From: Citrobacter freundii
GTDB lineage: Bacteria; Bacteroidota; Bacteroidia; Chitinophagales; Chitinophagaceae
Reading direction: 5' to 3'
DNA length: 55,257 nt
Assembly (NCBI GenBank): GCA_003243445.1
Contig: QFQQ01000040.1
Location: 1 to 55,257, forward strand
Below the pieces are notes generated by a model, which saw nothing but the letters and a program-made list of their open reading frames with translations, searched no databases and was not told the origin of the DNA. A program made the translations under genes and the position numbers. The number at the start of each line of letters is the position of its first letter. Positions within the stretch are counted from its first letter, which is position 1. Shown here piece by piece: positions 7,793 through 17,054 of this stretch.

Positions 7793-10192
7793 ATGGAACC
7801 CTTTATCATCCAATACAGCTCCACTGGTCGTCAGGATATCGCCCGGGTCGGTGGGAAGAACGCTTCGATTGCTGAGTTATATAATAAACTGACAGCCTCA
7901 GGGATCCTTGTACCTGCGGGCTTCGCGGTTTCGGCGTTTGCTTTTCAAACATTTCTGCAGCATAATCAATTCGGACAGCCATTGCAGGAGCTCATGCAAA
8001 CACTCGACAAAAAAGATTTTACTAACCTGCGGCAGATTGGCGAGCAAGCCCGGAAGCTGGTGCTTTCCGGTTCCTTCCCGGATGATCTGGCAAAAGCGAT
8101 CCGGGATGGCTATCTGCAGATGGGTAATGCAATAGCAGTTGCGGTCCGGAGCAGTGCAACTGCTGAAGATCTGCCGGATGCAAGCTTTGCAGGTCTACAC
8201 GAATCGTATCTGAATATCCGGGGTGCAGAAGCGGTGCTGGATGCAGTCAGGAAATGTTATGCCTCACTTTATACCGACAGGGCCATCAAATATCGTGAAG
8301 ACAATGGCTTTGAACATGGGAAGATCTTATTATCGGCAGGGATACAGCAGATGGTGCGAAGTGATACCGGCTCGGCCGGTGTGGCATTCACACTCGAGCC
8401 GGAATCAGGCTTCCGCGAACTGATCCATATCAGCGGTGTTTGGGGATTGGGGGAAAACATCGTACAGGGCACCATTACACCCGATGAATTCTTTGTATTC
8501 AAACCTACTCTGCGCGCGGGGAAGAATCCTGTCATTCAAAAAAAGCTCGGCAGCAAAGCCCTGACCATGATCTTTGCAAAGCCCGGTGAAGCGGTAACAA
8601 CAAAAAATATCGCAACTGACCCGGTCAACGCAGCGCGTTACGTGCTATCACAGGAAGAAGTGATCTTGCTGGCCAAATGGTGCCTGAAAATAGAAGAGCA
8701 TTACGGATGCCCCATGGATATTGAATGGGCTAAAGATGGCACCGACGGCAGAATATATATCGTACAGGCCCGTCCTGAAACCGTTCACTCCAAACAAAAA
8801 GAACTTTCCATTGAATTGGTCAGTTTACAAAAAAGAAGCCGGCGGCTGGCGGAGGGAAACGCGGTCGGCGCAAGGTTCGCAACGGGAACTGCCAGGGTAA
8901 TGAAAACTGTCAGCGATGCTGATCACTTCAATAAAGGGGATATCATCGTGGCGGAACTTACAACGCCGGACTGGGATCCGCTCCTGAAGCAGGCCGGGGC
9001 GATTGTGACGGACAAAGGCGGCCGGACAAGCCATGCATCGATCGTTGCACGTGAACTGGGAATTCCGGCTATTGTTGGCTGTGGCAATGCTACATCGGCG
9101 ATCACGAATGGAGAGGAGATCTCCGTTTCATGCTGTGAGGGCAAAACAGGTTATGTATACGAAGGCATACTGCCGGTTACTTCCACCGTGATCCATCCGG
9201 ATAAGATCAGGATGCCCGTGCGGACCTCACCCATGCTGATCGCCGCAGATCCTGAGCAGGCATTCCGTTATGCAGCCCTTCCACAACACGGCATCGGATT
9301 AATGCGGATAGAATTTATCATCAATCATTCGATCGGTATACACCCGATGGCCCTTGCCAGATATGACACCATCAACGATGATTCAATAAAACAACTCATC
9401 GATTCTGCAACGACAGGATATAAAAACAAACGCTCTTTTTTTATAGAAAAATTATCAGAAGGCATTGCCACGCTGGCAGCAGCCGTATATCCCAAGCCTG
9501 TTATTGTCAGACTTAGTGATTTCAAGTCGAACGAATATGCACGCCTGTTGGGAGGAAGGCAGTTTGAAGAGATCGAAGAGAATCCAATGCTTGGATTCCG
9601 CGGCGCTTCCAGGTATGACCATGAGAGATTCCGCGAAGCCTTCGCAATGGAATGCGAGGCGTTGCGTATTGTAAGAAATGATATGGGGCTGACGAATGTA
9701 AAGATCATGATCCCGTTCTGCCGTACCACAGCTGAAGGTGAAAAGGTGATTGCAGCAATGGCTGCCAACAAACTGGATCGCGCTAAAGATGAATCACTGG
9801 AGATCTACATGATGGTCGAGATCCCTTCAAATGTATTGCTTGAAGAGCGTTTCGCGGAGATCTTTGACGGATTCTCGATCGGATCAAACGACCTGACACA
9901 ACTTACGCTTGGAATAGACCGGGACTCATCGCTGGTAAGTGCATCTTTCAACGAACAGGACCCTTCTGTAAAAATGCTGATCTCATCGGCAATTAAAAAA
10001 GCAAAATATGCCGGAGTGAAAATCGGCCTGTGTGGCCAGGCGCCAAGCGACATTCCATCTTTCGCTGCATTCCTTGTCAGGGAAGGCATCGATAGCATCT
10101 CATTCAACCCGGATGCATTGTTACAGGGAATTGCCAACATGGTATTGGCCGAGCAAATGCTGATACCCGAACCGGATAAACAGTTACCCTGA
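7793..10192 (+). CDS. ppsA: Phosphoenolpyruvate synthase
   Basis: 799 aa, the normal length for PEP synthase, which converts pyruvate and ATP to PEP, AMP and phosphate. The N-terminal ATP-grasp-like domain has GGKNASIAEL and AVRSSATAEDLPDASFAG. The central phosphohistidine domain has GGRTSHASIVAREL with the swivelling His414. The C-terminal PEP/pyruvate barrel has GSNDLTQLTLGIDRD and GLCGQAPSD with the catalytic Cys. It is the third gene of the baeRF-USP-ppsA operon. The TGA stop overlaps the first three bases of the next operator (10190-10201). It would feed gluconeogenesis together with the class I aldolase at 15947. Confidence 0.95.
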   Translation: MEPFIIQYSSTGRQDIARVGGKNASIAELYNKLTASGILVPAGFAVSAFAFQTFLQHNQFGQPLQELMQTLDKKDFTNLRQIGEQARKLVLSGSFPDDLAKAIRDGYLQMGNAIAVAVRSSATAEDLPDASFAGLHESYLNIRGAEAVLDAVRKCYASLYTDRAIKYREDNGFEHGKILLSAGIQQMVRSDTGSAGVAFTLEPESGFRELIHISGVWGLGENIVQGTITPDEFFVFKPTLRAGKNPVIQKKLGSKALTMIFAKPGEAVTTKNIATDPVNAARYVLSQEEVILLAKWCLKIEEHYGCPMDIEWAKDGTDGRIYIVQARPETVHSKQKELSIELVSLQKRSRRLAEGNAVGARFATGTARVMKTVSDADHFNKGDIIVAELTTPDWDPLLKQAGAIVTDKGGRTSHASIVARELGIPAIVGCGNATSAITNGEEISVSCCEGKTGYVYEGILPVTSTVIHPDKIRMPVRTSPMLIAADPEQAFRYAALPQHGIGLMRIEFIINHSIGIHPMALARYDTINDDSIKQLIDSATTGYKNKRSFFIEKLSEGIATLAAAVYPKPVIVRLSDFKSNEYARLLGGRQFEEIEENPMLGFRGASRYDHERFREAFAMECEALRIVRNDMGLTNVKIMIPFCRTTAEGEKVIAAMAANKLDRAKDESLEIYMMVEIPSNVLLEERFAEIFDGFSIGSNDLTQLTLGIDRDSSLVSASFNEQDPSVKMLISSAIKKAKYAGVKIGLCGQAPSDIPSFAAFLVREGIDSISFNPDALLQGIANMVLAEQMLIPEPDKQLP

Positions 10193-10255
10193 TAACCGTC
10201 AGCAGGATCAATGATCATTATCCTTGATCCGTGACATCCGGCAAAAGTAAATTCA
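10190..10255 (+). promoter_or_regulatory. FNR/CRP-type box pair and -7 element for hsp20
   Basis: The exact box TGATAACCGTCA (10190-10201) overlaps the ppsA stop. A degenerate partner TGATCATTATCC (10212-10223) lies 22 bp on, and TAAATTCA (10248-10255) sits at the predicted -7. The centres are 94.5 and 72.5 bp before the Hsp20 start. Confidence 0.75.
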
Positions 10256-10289
10256 CATCATCATTAAAAACATAAAAAAAGGAGGCCTT

Positions 10290-10736
10290 ATGTCTAACCA
10301 ATCACTTGTAAAAGCCACAGAACGCTTTCCTATGATCATGGAAGATCTGTTCAAACCATGGAATGAATGGTTCACCAATGGCGATAATTTCTTCAACCGC
10401 AATCTGAGTATTCCCGCTGTGAATATTACAGAGAACAAAGATCATTATGAATTATCCCTCGCTGTGCCGGGGATGAAAAAAGACGATTTCCACATTGATG
10501 TACAAGGCGACATGCTGACCATCAGTTCAGAGAAAGAAGAAAGCAAGACAGAGAAAGAAAAGAAATTTACCCGCAAAGAATATAATTACTCTTCCTTCCG
10601 CCGGTCTTTTACCCTGCCGGAAGAAGTGAACAAAGAAAAAATTGAAGCGCGCTACGAGAACGGGGTGTTGATCCTTTCTCTTCCCTACAAAGCGGAAGCC
10701 CGAAAGGAAACAGCTAAACAGATAGCTGTTAAATAG
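10290..10736 (+). CDS. Small heat shock protein Hsp20
   Basis: 148 aa with a central alpha-crystallin domain (about residues 38-135). Seen are the PAVNITENKDHYELSLAVPG start of the domain, the SFRRSFTLPEEV region and the C-terminal GVLILSLPYK. It is an ATP-independent holdase that binds unfolding proteins in the cytosol. It is monocistronic between its own operator and a terminator at 10757. HspX, also an Hsp20, is the hallmark protein of the mycobacterial DosR regulon. A purine-rich AGGAGG precedes the start. Confidence 0.95.
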   Translation: MSNQSLVKATERFPMIMEDLFKPWNEWFTNGDNFFNRNLSIPAVNITENKDHYELSLAVPGMKKDDFHIDVQGDMLTISSEKEESKTEKEKKFTRKEYNYSSFRRSFTLPEEVNKEKIEARYENGVLILSLPYKAEARKETAKQIAVK

Positions 10737-10756
10737 GCCGAATGGCCCGGCAAAAG

Positions 10757-10790
10757 AAAGCTGTCACGATAAACGGGACAGCTTTTCTTG
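10757..10790 (+). terminator. Rho-independent terminator of hsp20
   Basis: AAAGCTGTC (10757-10765) pairs with GACAGCTTT (10777-10785), followed by TCTTG and a T-rich run. Confidence 0.75.
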
Positions 10791-10856
10791 TTATTATTGC
10801 ATGACAGGATTATTGCATAAATCTCATACCCGTTAAGAACTCATGACTGATATTTC

Positions 10857-11696
10857 CTAGTAATGTGCAATAAAAAGAGGCAAAAAAGTTTTGCTCATGA
10901 GTACATCGGCGGCGCTTTTGTTGATCAATCTTGAGACGCGGCTTCTTCCATATGAACCCATAACCAGGATTGCATTTTTTCTGGATGCCAGGAAATCCAT
11001 CAGGATCTCAAGTCTTTTACCGTGTAACTCTTCAAACACGAATGATGTATAGTGCGCCCGCAGCCATTCCTCCAGTTGAGGCGGCAACATGATCTCCGCT
11101 TCTTCCCTTTCGCTTGCATTCAACACGATGAGTTTGATGGAAGAAAGTTCCGGAAACAAGTAAGTGAACTGCCGTACCGCAAACATGGATGAAGCGGTCC
11201 CGTCATAGGCAAATATGATCTCCTGAACCGGCTGAACATTCTCAGGAACGACGATCACAGGACAGGCGGTAGCCCGCAATATGCGTTTTACGAACGCGGA
11301 CGGCGTGGATTTCTGTAGTTTACTGAATGCGGTATCTGCATCTGCGATCAGCAGATCCGCAAACCTGCTTTCCCTGATGGCCTCACTGACCGGACTACGC
11401 TCATCTCTGAATACGCAGGATCTTGCCCCACGCGTATTGCAGATCAGGCTGAACCTTGCAATGTTATCGTCAATGATCTTTTTCTTTGCAAGAAATTCCG
11501 GTGATTCCCTGTCAACTTCCAGCCCGATATAGGTTCCCTCGTAGGCATTTCTTACAGTCAATTGCTCATCTTCAACCAGGTTTTCCAGGAAGATGCCCGT
11601 CAACTCAGAATTGGTAAGCCTGGCAAGATCGCAGGCAAAACCGATCGGGTGTTCTTTCATCTCAACAGCATTGATAGCCAGCATGATCCTTTCCAT
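10857..11696 (-). CDS. Universal stress protein, tandem UspA domains
   Basis: 279 aa from the ATG at 11696 (MERIMLAINAVEM). The open frame extends upstream to 11789, but that part would cover the operator. The second domain has IIFAYDGTASSMFAIRQF and near the C-terminus MGSYGRSRVSRLINKSA, a nearly intact nucleotide motif (GxxG kept, final GS replaced by KS). It belongs to the same subgroup as the USPs at 15101, 46953, 47804 and 48665. It is transcribed divergently from the Mla operon; the two promoters each have a box pair within 160 bp. Confidence 0.85.
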   Translation of the reverse strand: MERIMLAINAVEMKEHPIGFACDLARLTNSELTGIFLENLVEDEQLTVRNAYEGTYIGLEVDRESPEFLAKKKIIDDNIARFSLICNTRGARSCVFRDERSPVSEAIRESRFADLLIADADTAFSKLQKSTPSAFVKRILRATACPVIVVPENVQPVQEIIFAYDGTASSMFAVRQFTYLFPELSSIKLIVLNASEREEAEIMLPPQLEEWLRAHYTSFVFEELHGKRLEILMDFLASRKNAILVMGSYGRSRVSRLINKSAADVLMSKTFLPLFIAHY

Positions 11697-11711
11697 AGTC
11701 ACAGTTTTATA

Positions 11712-11776
11712 ACAAAATAGAATTACCCGCCACAGGGAAAAATGACAGCAATCAGGCCCATTGTTGAATGTCATCA
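11712..11776 (-). promoter_or_regulatory. FNR/CRP-type box pair and -7 element for USP
   Basis: The exact box TGACAGCAATCA (11743-11754) is 52.5 bp from the ATG at 11696. A degenerate partner TGAATGTCATCA (11765-11776) lies 22 bp further upstream. TATTTTGT on the minus strand (11712-11719) fits the -7. Confidence 0.7.
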
Positions 11777-11782
11777 GCCACC

Positions 11783-11816
11783 TGATCAATATCAGTTGCG
11801 GTGATGACTGTATTCA
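11783..11816 (+). promoter_or_regulatory. FNR/CRP-type box pair for the Mla operon
   Basis: The exact box TGATCAATATCA (11783-11794) and a degenerate TGACTGTATTCA (11805-11816) lie 22 bp apart, centred 65.5 and 43.5 bp before the MlaE start. It is identical to the box at 35570. Confidence 0.65.
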
Positions 11817-11853
11817 TCAATCTACAACGATTTATCGCACAAATTTGGATCAC

Positions 11854-12624
11854 ATGAAAAAGCAATTGCCTATACAGATCTTTCTTGCTGAAGTAGGCGA
11901 AGTCGGCCAGTTCACCGCCCGGTTTTTCAGGCAATCGTTAAAGCCGAGATACGAAATGGGAGAATTCGTCCGGCAATGCTTTCTGATCGGTTACAGATCG
12001 CTTCCACTCGTGGGGTTGACTTCATTTATTATGGGACTGGTTCTAACAATGCAATTGAGGCCATCCATGATCGACTATGGTGTGGAATCACAGCTTCCGG
12101 CAATCGTTGGTATCGCGATTGTAAGAGAGGTCGGGCCGGTCATTACTGCATTGATCTTTGCAGGAAAGATCGGCAGCAGCATTGGTGCGGAACTGGGATC
12201 GATGAAAGTGACTGAACAGATCGATGCGATGGAAGTGAGTGGTACCAACCCATTCAAGTATCTCGTGGTCACAAGAGTGCTCGCTGCCACGCTTATGTTG
12301 CCCGCACTGGTGATACTGGGAGATGCGATCTCCCTGTTTGGTTCGTATATCGGCGTTAATATTCATGGAGCCACAAGTTTTCATCTGTTCTGGACCCAGA
12401 TCTTCGACAACCTGCTGTTCAGTGACGTATTACCCGCCTTTATCAAAAGTTTTTTCTTCGGCTTCTCGGTAGCCATTGTAGGTTGTTACAAAGGCTATAA
12501 CAGCAGCAAGGGAACGGAGGGCGTGGGCCGGTCAGCTAACTCAGCCGTGGTGATATCATCTGTGCTCATCTTCATTCTGGACCTTGTCGCTGTGCAGATC
12601 ACCGACGTACTCGATATTAACTGA
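11854..12624 (+). CDS. mlaE: MlaE-type ABC transporter permease
   Basis: 256 aa from the ATG at 11854; an upstream TTG at 11761 would read through the operator. It has five or six hydrophobic segments and the family hallmark region VGIAIVREVGPVITALIFAG followed by GSSIGAELGSM. It is the inner-membrane permease of an MCE/Mla phospholipid transport system. It is followed after 2 bp by the ATPase and then the MCE protein in a tight operon. Control by the island operator suggests envelope lipid remodelling in the stress state. Confidence 0.9.
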   Translation: MKKQLPIQIFLAEVGEVGQFTARFFRQSLKPRYEMGEFVRQCFLIGYRSLPLVGLTSFIMGLVLTMQLRPSMIDYGVESQLPAIVGIAIVREVGPVITALIFAGKIGSSIGAELGSMKVTEQIDAMEVSGTNPFKYLVVTRVLAATLMLPALVILGDAISLFGSYIGVNIHGATSFHLFWTQIFDNLLFSDVLPAFIKSFFFGFSVAIVGCYKGYNSSKGTEGVGRSANSAVVISSVLIFILDLVAVQITDVLDIN

Positions 12625-12626
12625 AT

Positions 12627-13403
12627 ATGCAAACCGAAACTATATATAAAGACAATGGGAAGACGGCGCCGGTTACCGGGATAGTGATCGATATCCGGCA
12701 TCTCTTCAAGTCTTTCGGCGACAACAAGGTCCTGATGGATTTCAGCCTGCAGGTAAACAGAGGCGATGCCGTAGTGGTGCTTGGAAAATCAGGATCGGGG
12801 AAATCGGTATTGATCAAATGCATTATAGGACTGTTGCAGCCGGATAAAGGCGAGATCGAATTGTTGGGCAACAGCGTCACGGACCTTGATCACGAAGAGA
12901 TGGATAAGGTACGTGCCAGGGTGGGATTTCTGTTTCAAAGTAATGCGCTGTATGATTCGATGACCGTCAGGGAAAATCTTGAATTCCCGCTCCGCCGGCA
13001 CTGGATCAGGCTGTCCAGGCAAACAGTGAATGAACGTGTCTCAGCAGCCCTTTCAAGCGTCGGACTCGCACACACCATTGACATGATGCCCGCTGAGCTT
13101 TCCGGCGGTATGCGAAAACGGATTGCCCTGGCCCGTACACTGATCCTTCAACCGGAGATCATTTTATATGATGAACCAACCACAGGCCTTGACCCGATCA
13201 CCGGCAAGGAGATCATTCAACTGATGATCGATATACAAAAGACCTACCAGACCACTTCCCTGATCATTACGCATGATATGTCCTGCGTGAAGATGGCCGG
13301 AAGCCGGGTGGTCATACTGATCGATGGGAGATGCTATGCAGATGCTGACTATAAAAAGCTGCTTGGCTACACTGATCCTAAAATCAAACAATTTTTTGAA
13401 TAA
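12627..13403 (+). CDS. mlaF: MlaF-type ABC transporter ATPase
   Basis: 258 aa. Walker A is GKSGSGKSVLIKC (near residue 54), the signature is LSGGMRKRIALART, and Walker B is PEIILYDEPTTGLDP with an H-loop in IITHDM. The residue pattern with GMRKR rather than GQxQR is typical of the MlaF branch. It supplies ATP-driven energy to the permease. It lies between mlaE and mlaD with 2- and 6-bp gaps. Confidence 0.92.
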   Translation: MQTETIYKDNGKTAPVTGIVIDIRHLFKSFGDNKVLMDFSLQVNRGDAVVVLGKSGSGKSVLIKCIIGLLQPDKGEIELLGNSVTDLDHEEMDKVRARVGFLFQSNALYDSMTVRENLEFPLRRHWIRLSRQTVNERVSAALSSVGLAHTIDMMPAELSGGMRKRIALARTLILQPEIILYDEPTTGLDPITGKEIIQLMIDIQKTYQTTSLIITHDMSCVKMAGSRVVILIDGRCYADADYKKLLGYTDPKIKQFFE

Positions 13404-13409
13404 GTAACC

Positions 13410-14399
13410 ATGCCGGGTAAAATAACCAATCATATCAAACTGGGTATCTTTCTTCTTGGCGGATTGCTGTTTCTTGTCACTATGTTATATATGATCGGAA
13501 AGAACCAGCACCTGTTTGGCAAAACATATCTCCTGAAAGCAAGATTTGAAAATGTCGGTGGCCTTGTACCGGGAAATAATGTCCGGGTATCGGGCATACA
13601 GGCCGGAACGGTGAAAGCGCTCAAATTTCTTTCCGACACGGTGATCGAAGTATCTATGCTGATCGACAGTAAGATGAAAGATATCGTCCGGCGTAATGCG
13701 TTAGTGTCTATCGGCACTGACGGTCTGGTCGGCAACAAGGTCGTCAACATTGTGCCTGGACGAGGAACAGCGCCGTTAGCCGTCGAAGGAGATCTGCTTG
13801 TATCAAAAAAAGCTGTTAGTACAGAAGATATGTTGCAAACGCTCGACGGAACGAATAATGATGTGGCGGTGATCGCCTCACAATTAAAGACCACCATTGA
13901 ACGCATCAACCAGAGCAAGGGGGTTTGGGAATTGATCAATGATGGATCCATACCTGCCAGCATCCGTCTTTCTGCATACAACATACAAAAGACGACCGAG
14001 CACGCAAAGGAGTTCACATGGCAGCTGAACCATATCATAAATGATGTAAAAAATGGCAAAGGGCCAGTTGGTACACTGCTTACGGATTCAGCAATGGAGC
14101 ATGAACTTAAAGCGGCGGTTACCGGTATCGGTGAAGCTGCCGTACAAACAAAGTTAATGATCACCCACGTGAACAGCATGATAAGTCAACTCGACCGGCA
14201 GCTGAATAACCAACAGGGTGTCGTACATACTTTACTGACCGATAGTTCAATCACGGCAGGTTTCAGGCAAAGCATGAACAATATCGAAAAAGCAACTGAT
14301 GGACTCAACCAGAACATGGAAGCACTGAAGCATAATTTTTTGTTTCGTGGATATTTCCGCAGACTGGAGAAGCAGCAACGCAGGTCACAATCAAAATAA
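13410..14399 (+). CDS. mlaD: MlaD/MCE-domain substrate-binding protein
   Basis: 329 aa with one N-terminal membrane anchor (about residues 8-28: LGIFLLGGLLFLVTMLYMIG) and an MCE domain (about 38-120) with FENVGGLVPGNNVRVSGIQ and IGTDGLVGNKVVNI. The C-terminal half is helical and repetitive, with two GxVxTLLTDS motifs. It is anchored in the inner membrane with the MCE ring in the periplasm, where it should pass lipids. It is longer than E. coli MlaD (about 180 aa), as usual for Bacteroidota. Confidence 0.9.
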   Translation: MPGKITNHIKLGIFLLGGLLFLVTMLYMIGKNQHLFGKTYLLKARFENVGGLVPGNNVRVSGIQAGTVKALKFLSDTVIEVSMLIDSKMKDIVRRNALVSIGTDGLVGNKVVNIVPGRGTAPLAVEGDLLVSKKAVSTEDMLQTLDGTNNDVAVIASQLKTTIERINQSKGVWELINDGSIPASIRLSAYNIQKTTEHAKEFTWQLNHIINDVKNGKGPVGTLLTDSAMEHELKAAVTGIGEAAVQTKLMITHVNSMISQLDRQLNNQQGVVHTLLTDSSITAGFRQSMNNIEKATDGLNQNMEALKHNFLFRGYFRRLEKQQRRSQSK

Positions 14400-14436
14400 A
14401 CACTGGCCGCTGTCGCCAGGCCATAGACAGCCTTAT

Positions 14437-15000
14437 ATGAAGACAGGAGCAATTGTAAAGCCGCTCAAACCCGGCGGCCGGATAGTCGTTCTGGTCACTG
14501 GTATTATCCTGCTGGTCGCAGGCATGGCCGCATTGTTATATCCGTTCCGATCCTCTATACAACTGATAAAATATCTCGGCCCTGCATTGTTTTTGAACAG
14601 CCTTGTTATATTCCTGTTTGCCCTGCGCTTCCCGAAAAATTCAAATAGCAGGAATTGGACATTGCTCAAAAGCGGTTTGGACCTGAGCTTTGCGCTGGTG
14701 CTTTCGTTCAATCCATTTCTGACATTTATTGCGTTTCCTTTACTTGCGGGACCGCTGATGGTATGTTCCGGCCTGATGAAAATAATGGGCGGGCTGGTCA
14801 TCAAACAGGAACAAAAGAGCTGGCCAGTCACACTATCTGCAGGAATACTATTTGCGTTGTTTGGAATACTGCTCACAGGCGCTTCTTATGGACCTGTAAC
14901 TAATATAAGCAACCTGACAGGCTTGTTCGCTATAGGTCTTGGCGTGATCTATCTGATGGACTCGTTGAGATCATTTATGCCGGCTAATAAGATCCTGTGA
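14437..15000 (+). CDS. HdeD-like (DUF308) membrane protein
   Basis: 187 aa from the ATG at 14437; a longer frame from 14347 overlaps mlaD and is not needed. About six hydrophobic segments arranged in pairs, with short polar turns, resemble the HdeD family of inner-membrane proteins linked to acid stress in enterobacteria. It is the last gene of the Mla operon (37 bp after mlaD). The family assignment is moderate; the molecular function of HdeD proteins is not known. Confidence 0.6.
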   Translation: MKTGAIVKPLKPGGRIVVLVTGIILLVAGMAALLYPFRSSIQLIKYLGPALFLNSLVIFLFALRFPKNSNSRNWTLLKSGLDLSFALVLSFNPFLTFIAFPLLAGPLMVCSGLMKIMGGLVIKQEQKSWPVTLSAGILFALFGILLTGASYGPVTNISNLTGLFAIGLGVIYLMDSLRSFMPANKIL

Positions 15001-15017
15001 TGAGGTAAAGAAATCAA

Positions 15018-15082
15018 TGAGTGGAATCAAAACAATAGCTGACATGCATCATTGGTATGGACGGAGCACCTGCATAACTTGA
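15018..15082 (+). promoter_or_regulatory. FNR/CRP-type box pair and -7 element for USP
   Basis: The exact box TGACATGCATCA (15040-15051) has a degenerate partner TGAGTGGAATCA (15018-15029) 22 bp upstream. TAACTTGA (15075-15082) is at the predicted -7. The centres are 55.5 and 77.5 bp before the ATG at 15101. Confidence 0.75.
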
Positions 15083-15100
15083 TCTTTCAACTATTCTTTC

Positions 15101-15925
15101 ATGAAAAAGATAATGCTTGTATTCGACGGAGATTACTACTCTGAAGGGGCTGCTGAATTCCTCAGAACATTACATGAGCTAAGCCCTTTCCTTCTTACCG
15201 GCGTTTTTCTGCCGCCGGTAAAGGTGCTCAATAGCTGGGGATATACAGAAGGTACCGGGGTAACACCCGTAGCGCCCCTCCTCCAGCCCGGCGAACTGGA
15301 AGCCATCGAAAAAAACATCTCCTGCTTCGAACATTTTTGCCAGCACAATGGAATAGAGTACCGTGTGCATAGAGAGTTTGAAAACTTTTCGATCAACGGA
15401 TTTGAGAATGAAAGCCGGTTTTCAGATCTGATCGTACTTGGCTCGGAGCTTTTTTATAAAAATCTTCAGTTGCACTTACGGAATGATTACCTGCGTGATG
15501 TGCTGCATCGCGCGGAAAGCCCGGTCATGCTTGTTCCGGAAACATTCAATTTTCCCAATCACATTATTCTTGGTTATGATGGTTCTGAAGATGCAGTGTT
15601 TGCTATCAAACAGTTTGCGTATATACTTCCGGAGCTTGCAGGGTTGGAAGCAACAGTGGTATATGCCGATAAAGATCGCGAGTCAGCCATTCCTGAGAAA
15701 GACCAGGTCGAGGAGCTGGTTGCCCGTCATTTCATCAACCTCAGTTTTCAAAAAGTGCATATGAGTGCGGCAAGGTATACTGAAGCATGGATCCCCGAAG
15801 AAAGATCATCTATGCTGGTTTGCGGCGCCTATAACCGTTCCTTTATATCACAGCTCTTTAAAAAAAGTTTTGCAAAAGATATTATCGCAGATCATCAGAT
15901 CCCGGTATTCATTGCGCATAAATAA
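15101..15925 (+). CDS. Universal stress protein, tandem UspA domains
   Basis: 274 aa, starting MKKIMLVFDGDYYSEG. The second domain starts at HIILGYDGSEDAVFAIKQFA and ends with VFIAHK. The nucleotide motif region reads CGAYNRSFISQLFKKSFA, so the canonical glycines are degenerate. It is the closest type to the USP at 48665 (same MKKxxLxFDG start and same ending IPVFIAHK/LPVFIAHK). It is the first gene of a two-gene unit with the aldolase 21 bp downstream. Confidence 0.85.
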   Translation: MKKIMLVFDGDYYSEGAAEFLRTLHELSPFLLTGVFLPPVKVLNSWGYTEGTGVTPVAPLLQPGELEAIEKNISCFEHFCQHNGIEYRVHREFENFSINGFENESRFSDLIVLGSELFYKNLQLHLRNDYLRDVLHRAESPVMLVPETFNFPNHIILGYDGSEDAVFAIKQFAYILPELAGLEATVVYADKDRESAIPEKDQVEELVARHFINLSFQKVHMSAARYTEAWIPEERSSMLVCGAYNRSFISQLFKKSFAKDIIADHQIPVFIAHK

Positions 15926-15946
15926 CAGCACATTTAAAAAAAGCAG

Positions 15947-17020
15947 ATGACCACCGCAGACATCATGGAATTGATCGGACCGGAACACGAAGAGTTACTT
16001 ACCCACCGCTGTACTACCGTAACGGGTGAAACACTTCATTTGCCTTCCGCGGAATTTGTTTCAGACATATTCAGCCATACAAACCGCAACGCTCAAACGC
16101 TGCGCAATCTTAGTATGCTCTTCAATCATGGGAGGCTTTCCGGCTCGGGCTATCTTTCTATTCTGCCTGTTGACCAGGGCGTTGAACACAGCGCCGGCGC
16201 TTCCTTTGCGGCAAATCCCGGATATTTTGATCCTGAAAAGATCATCCAACTGGCAATGGAGGGCGGCTGCAATGGCGTTGCAAGTACCATTGGCAATCTT
16301 GCCATGTTGTCAAGAAGATATGCGCACAGGATCCCCTTTATCGTGAAGCTTAACCACAATGAATTATTGACTTACCCTAACAAAGCGGACCAGGTATTGT
16401 TCGGCTCCGTCCGCGAAGCCTGGAATCTCGGGGCCGCGGCCATCGGGGCCACGATCTATTTCGGGTCAGCCGAATCATCGCGACAGATCGTTGAAGTGTC
16501 CGGGCTGTTCGAAGAAACGCATGCATTGGGAATGGTCACCATCCTGTGGTGTTACCTGCGTAATAAGGTTTTTAAACAGGCTGACAAGGATCTTCATCTG
16601 GCAGCAGATCTCACTGGCCAGGCCAATTACCTCGGCGCTACGATACAGGCAGATATAATCAAGCAAAAATTACCGGAGAATAACGGTGGCTACAACGCCC
16701 TCAATTCAGGAAATGAGCCGTATGGGAAGATGGATGAGCGGATGTATAGCAAGCTCTCTACCCTACACCCGATAGACCTGTGCAGGTACCAGGTACTTAA
16801 TTGTTATAATGGACGTGTTGGATTGATCAATTCCGGCGGTGCATCAAAAGGAAAAGCCGACCGCCGCGAAGCGATCATAACCGCTATCATTAATAAACGG
16901 GCGGGGGGTATGGGACTGATCGCCGGGCGCAAAGCATTCCAGTGCCCGACGAACGAAGGGATCGCGTTGCTTCATGAAATACAGGATGTTTATCTGAACA
17001 GTGACATCACCATTGCATGA
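15947..17020 (+). CDS. fbaB: Class I (DhnA/FbaB-type) fructose-bisphosphate aldolase
   Basis: 357 aa of the DhnA-type class I aldolase family, which cleaves or forms fructose 1,6-bisphosphate through a lysine Schiff base without a metal. Recognisable blocks are LPVDQGVEHSAGASFA near the N-terminus, RIPFIVKLNHNELL, and the phosphate-binding end LINSGGASKGKADRR followed by GLIAGRKAFQ. It is cotranscribed with the upstream USP, hence under the island operator. Together with PEP synthase it favours the gluconeogenic direction. It converges on the phosphorylase-like gene with a 34-bp gap. Confidence 0.85.
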   Translation: MTTADIMELIGPEHEELLTHRCTTVTGETLHLPSAEFVSDIFSHTNRNAQTLRNLSMLFNHGRLSGSGYLSILPVDQGVEHSAGASFAANPGYFDPEKIIQLAMEGGCNGVASTIGNLAMLSRRYAHRIPFIVKLNHNELLTYPNKADQVLFGSVREAWNLGAAAIGATIYFGSAESSRQIVEVSGLFEETHALGMVTILWCYLRNKVFKQADKDLHLAADLTGQANYLGATIQADIIKQKLPENNGGYNALNSGNEPYGKMDERMYSKLSTLHPIDLCRYQVLNCYNGRVGLINSGGASKGKADRREAIITAIINKRAGGMGLIAGRKAFQCPTNEGIALLHEIQDVYLNSDITIA

Positions 17021-17054
17021 GCTCAGTGTTAATTGCTGAAACTACATGTACGAT

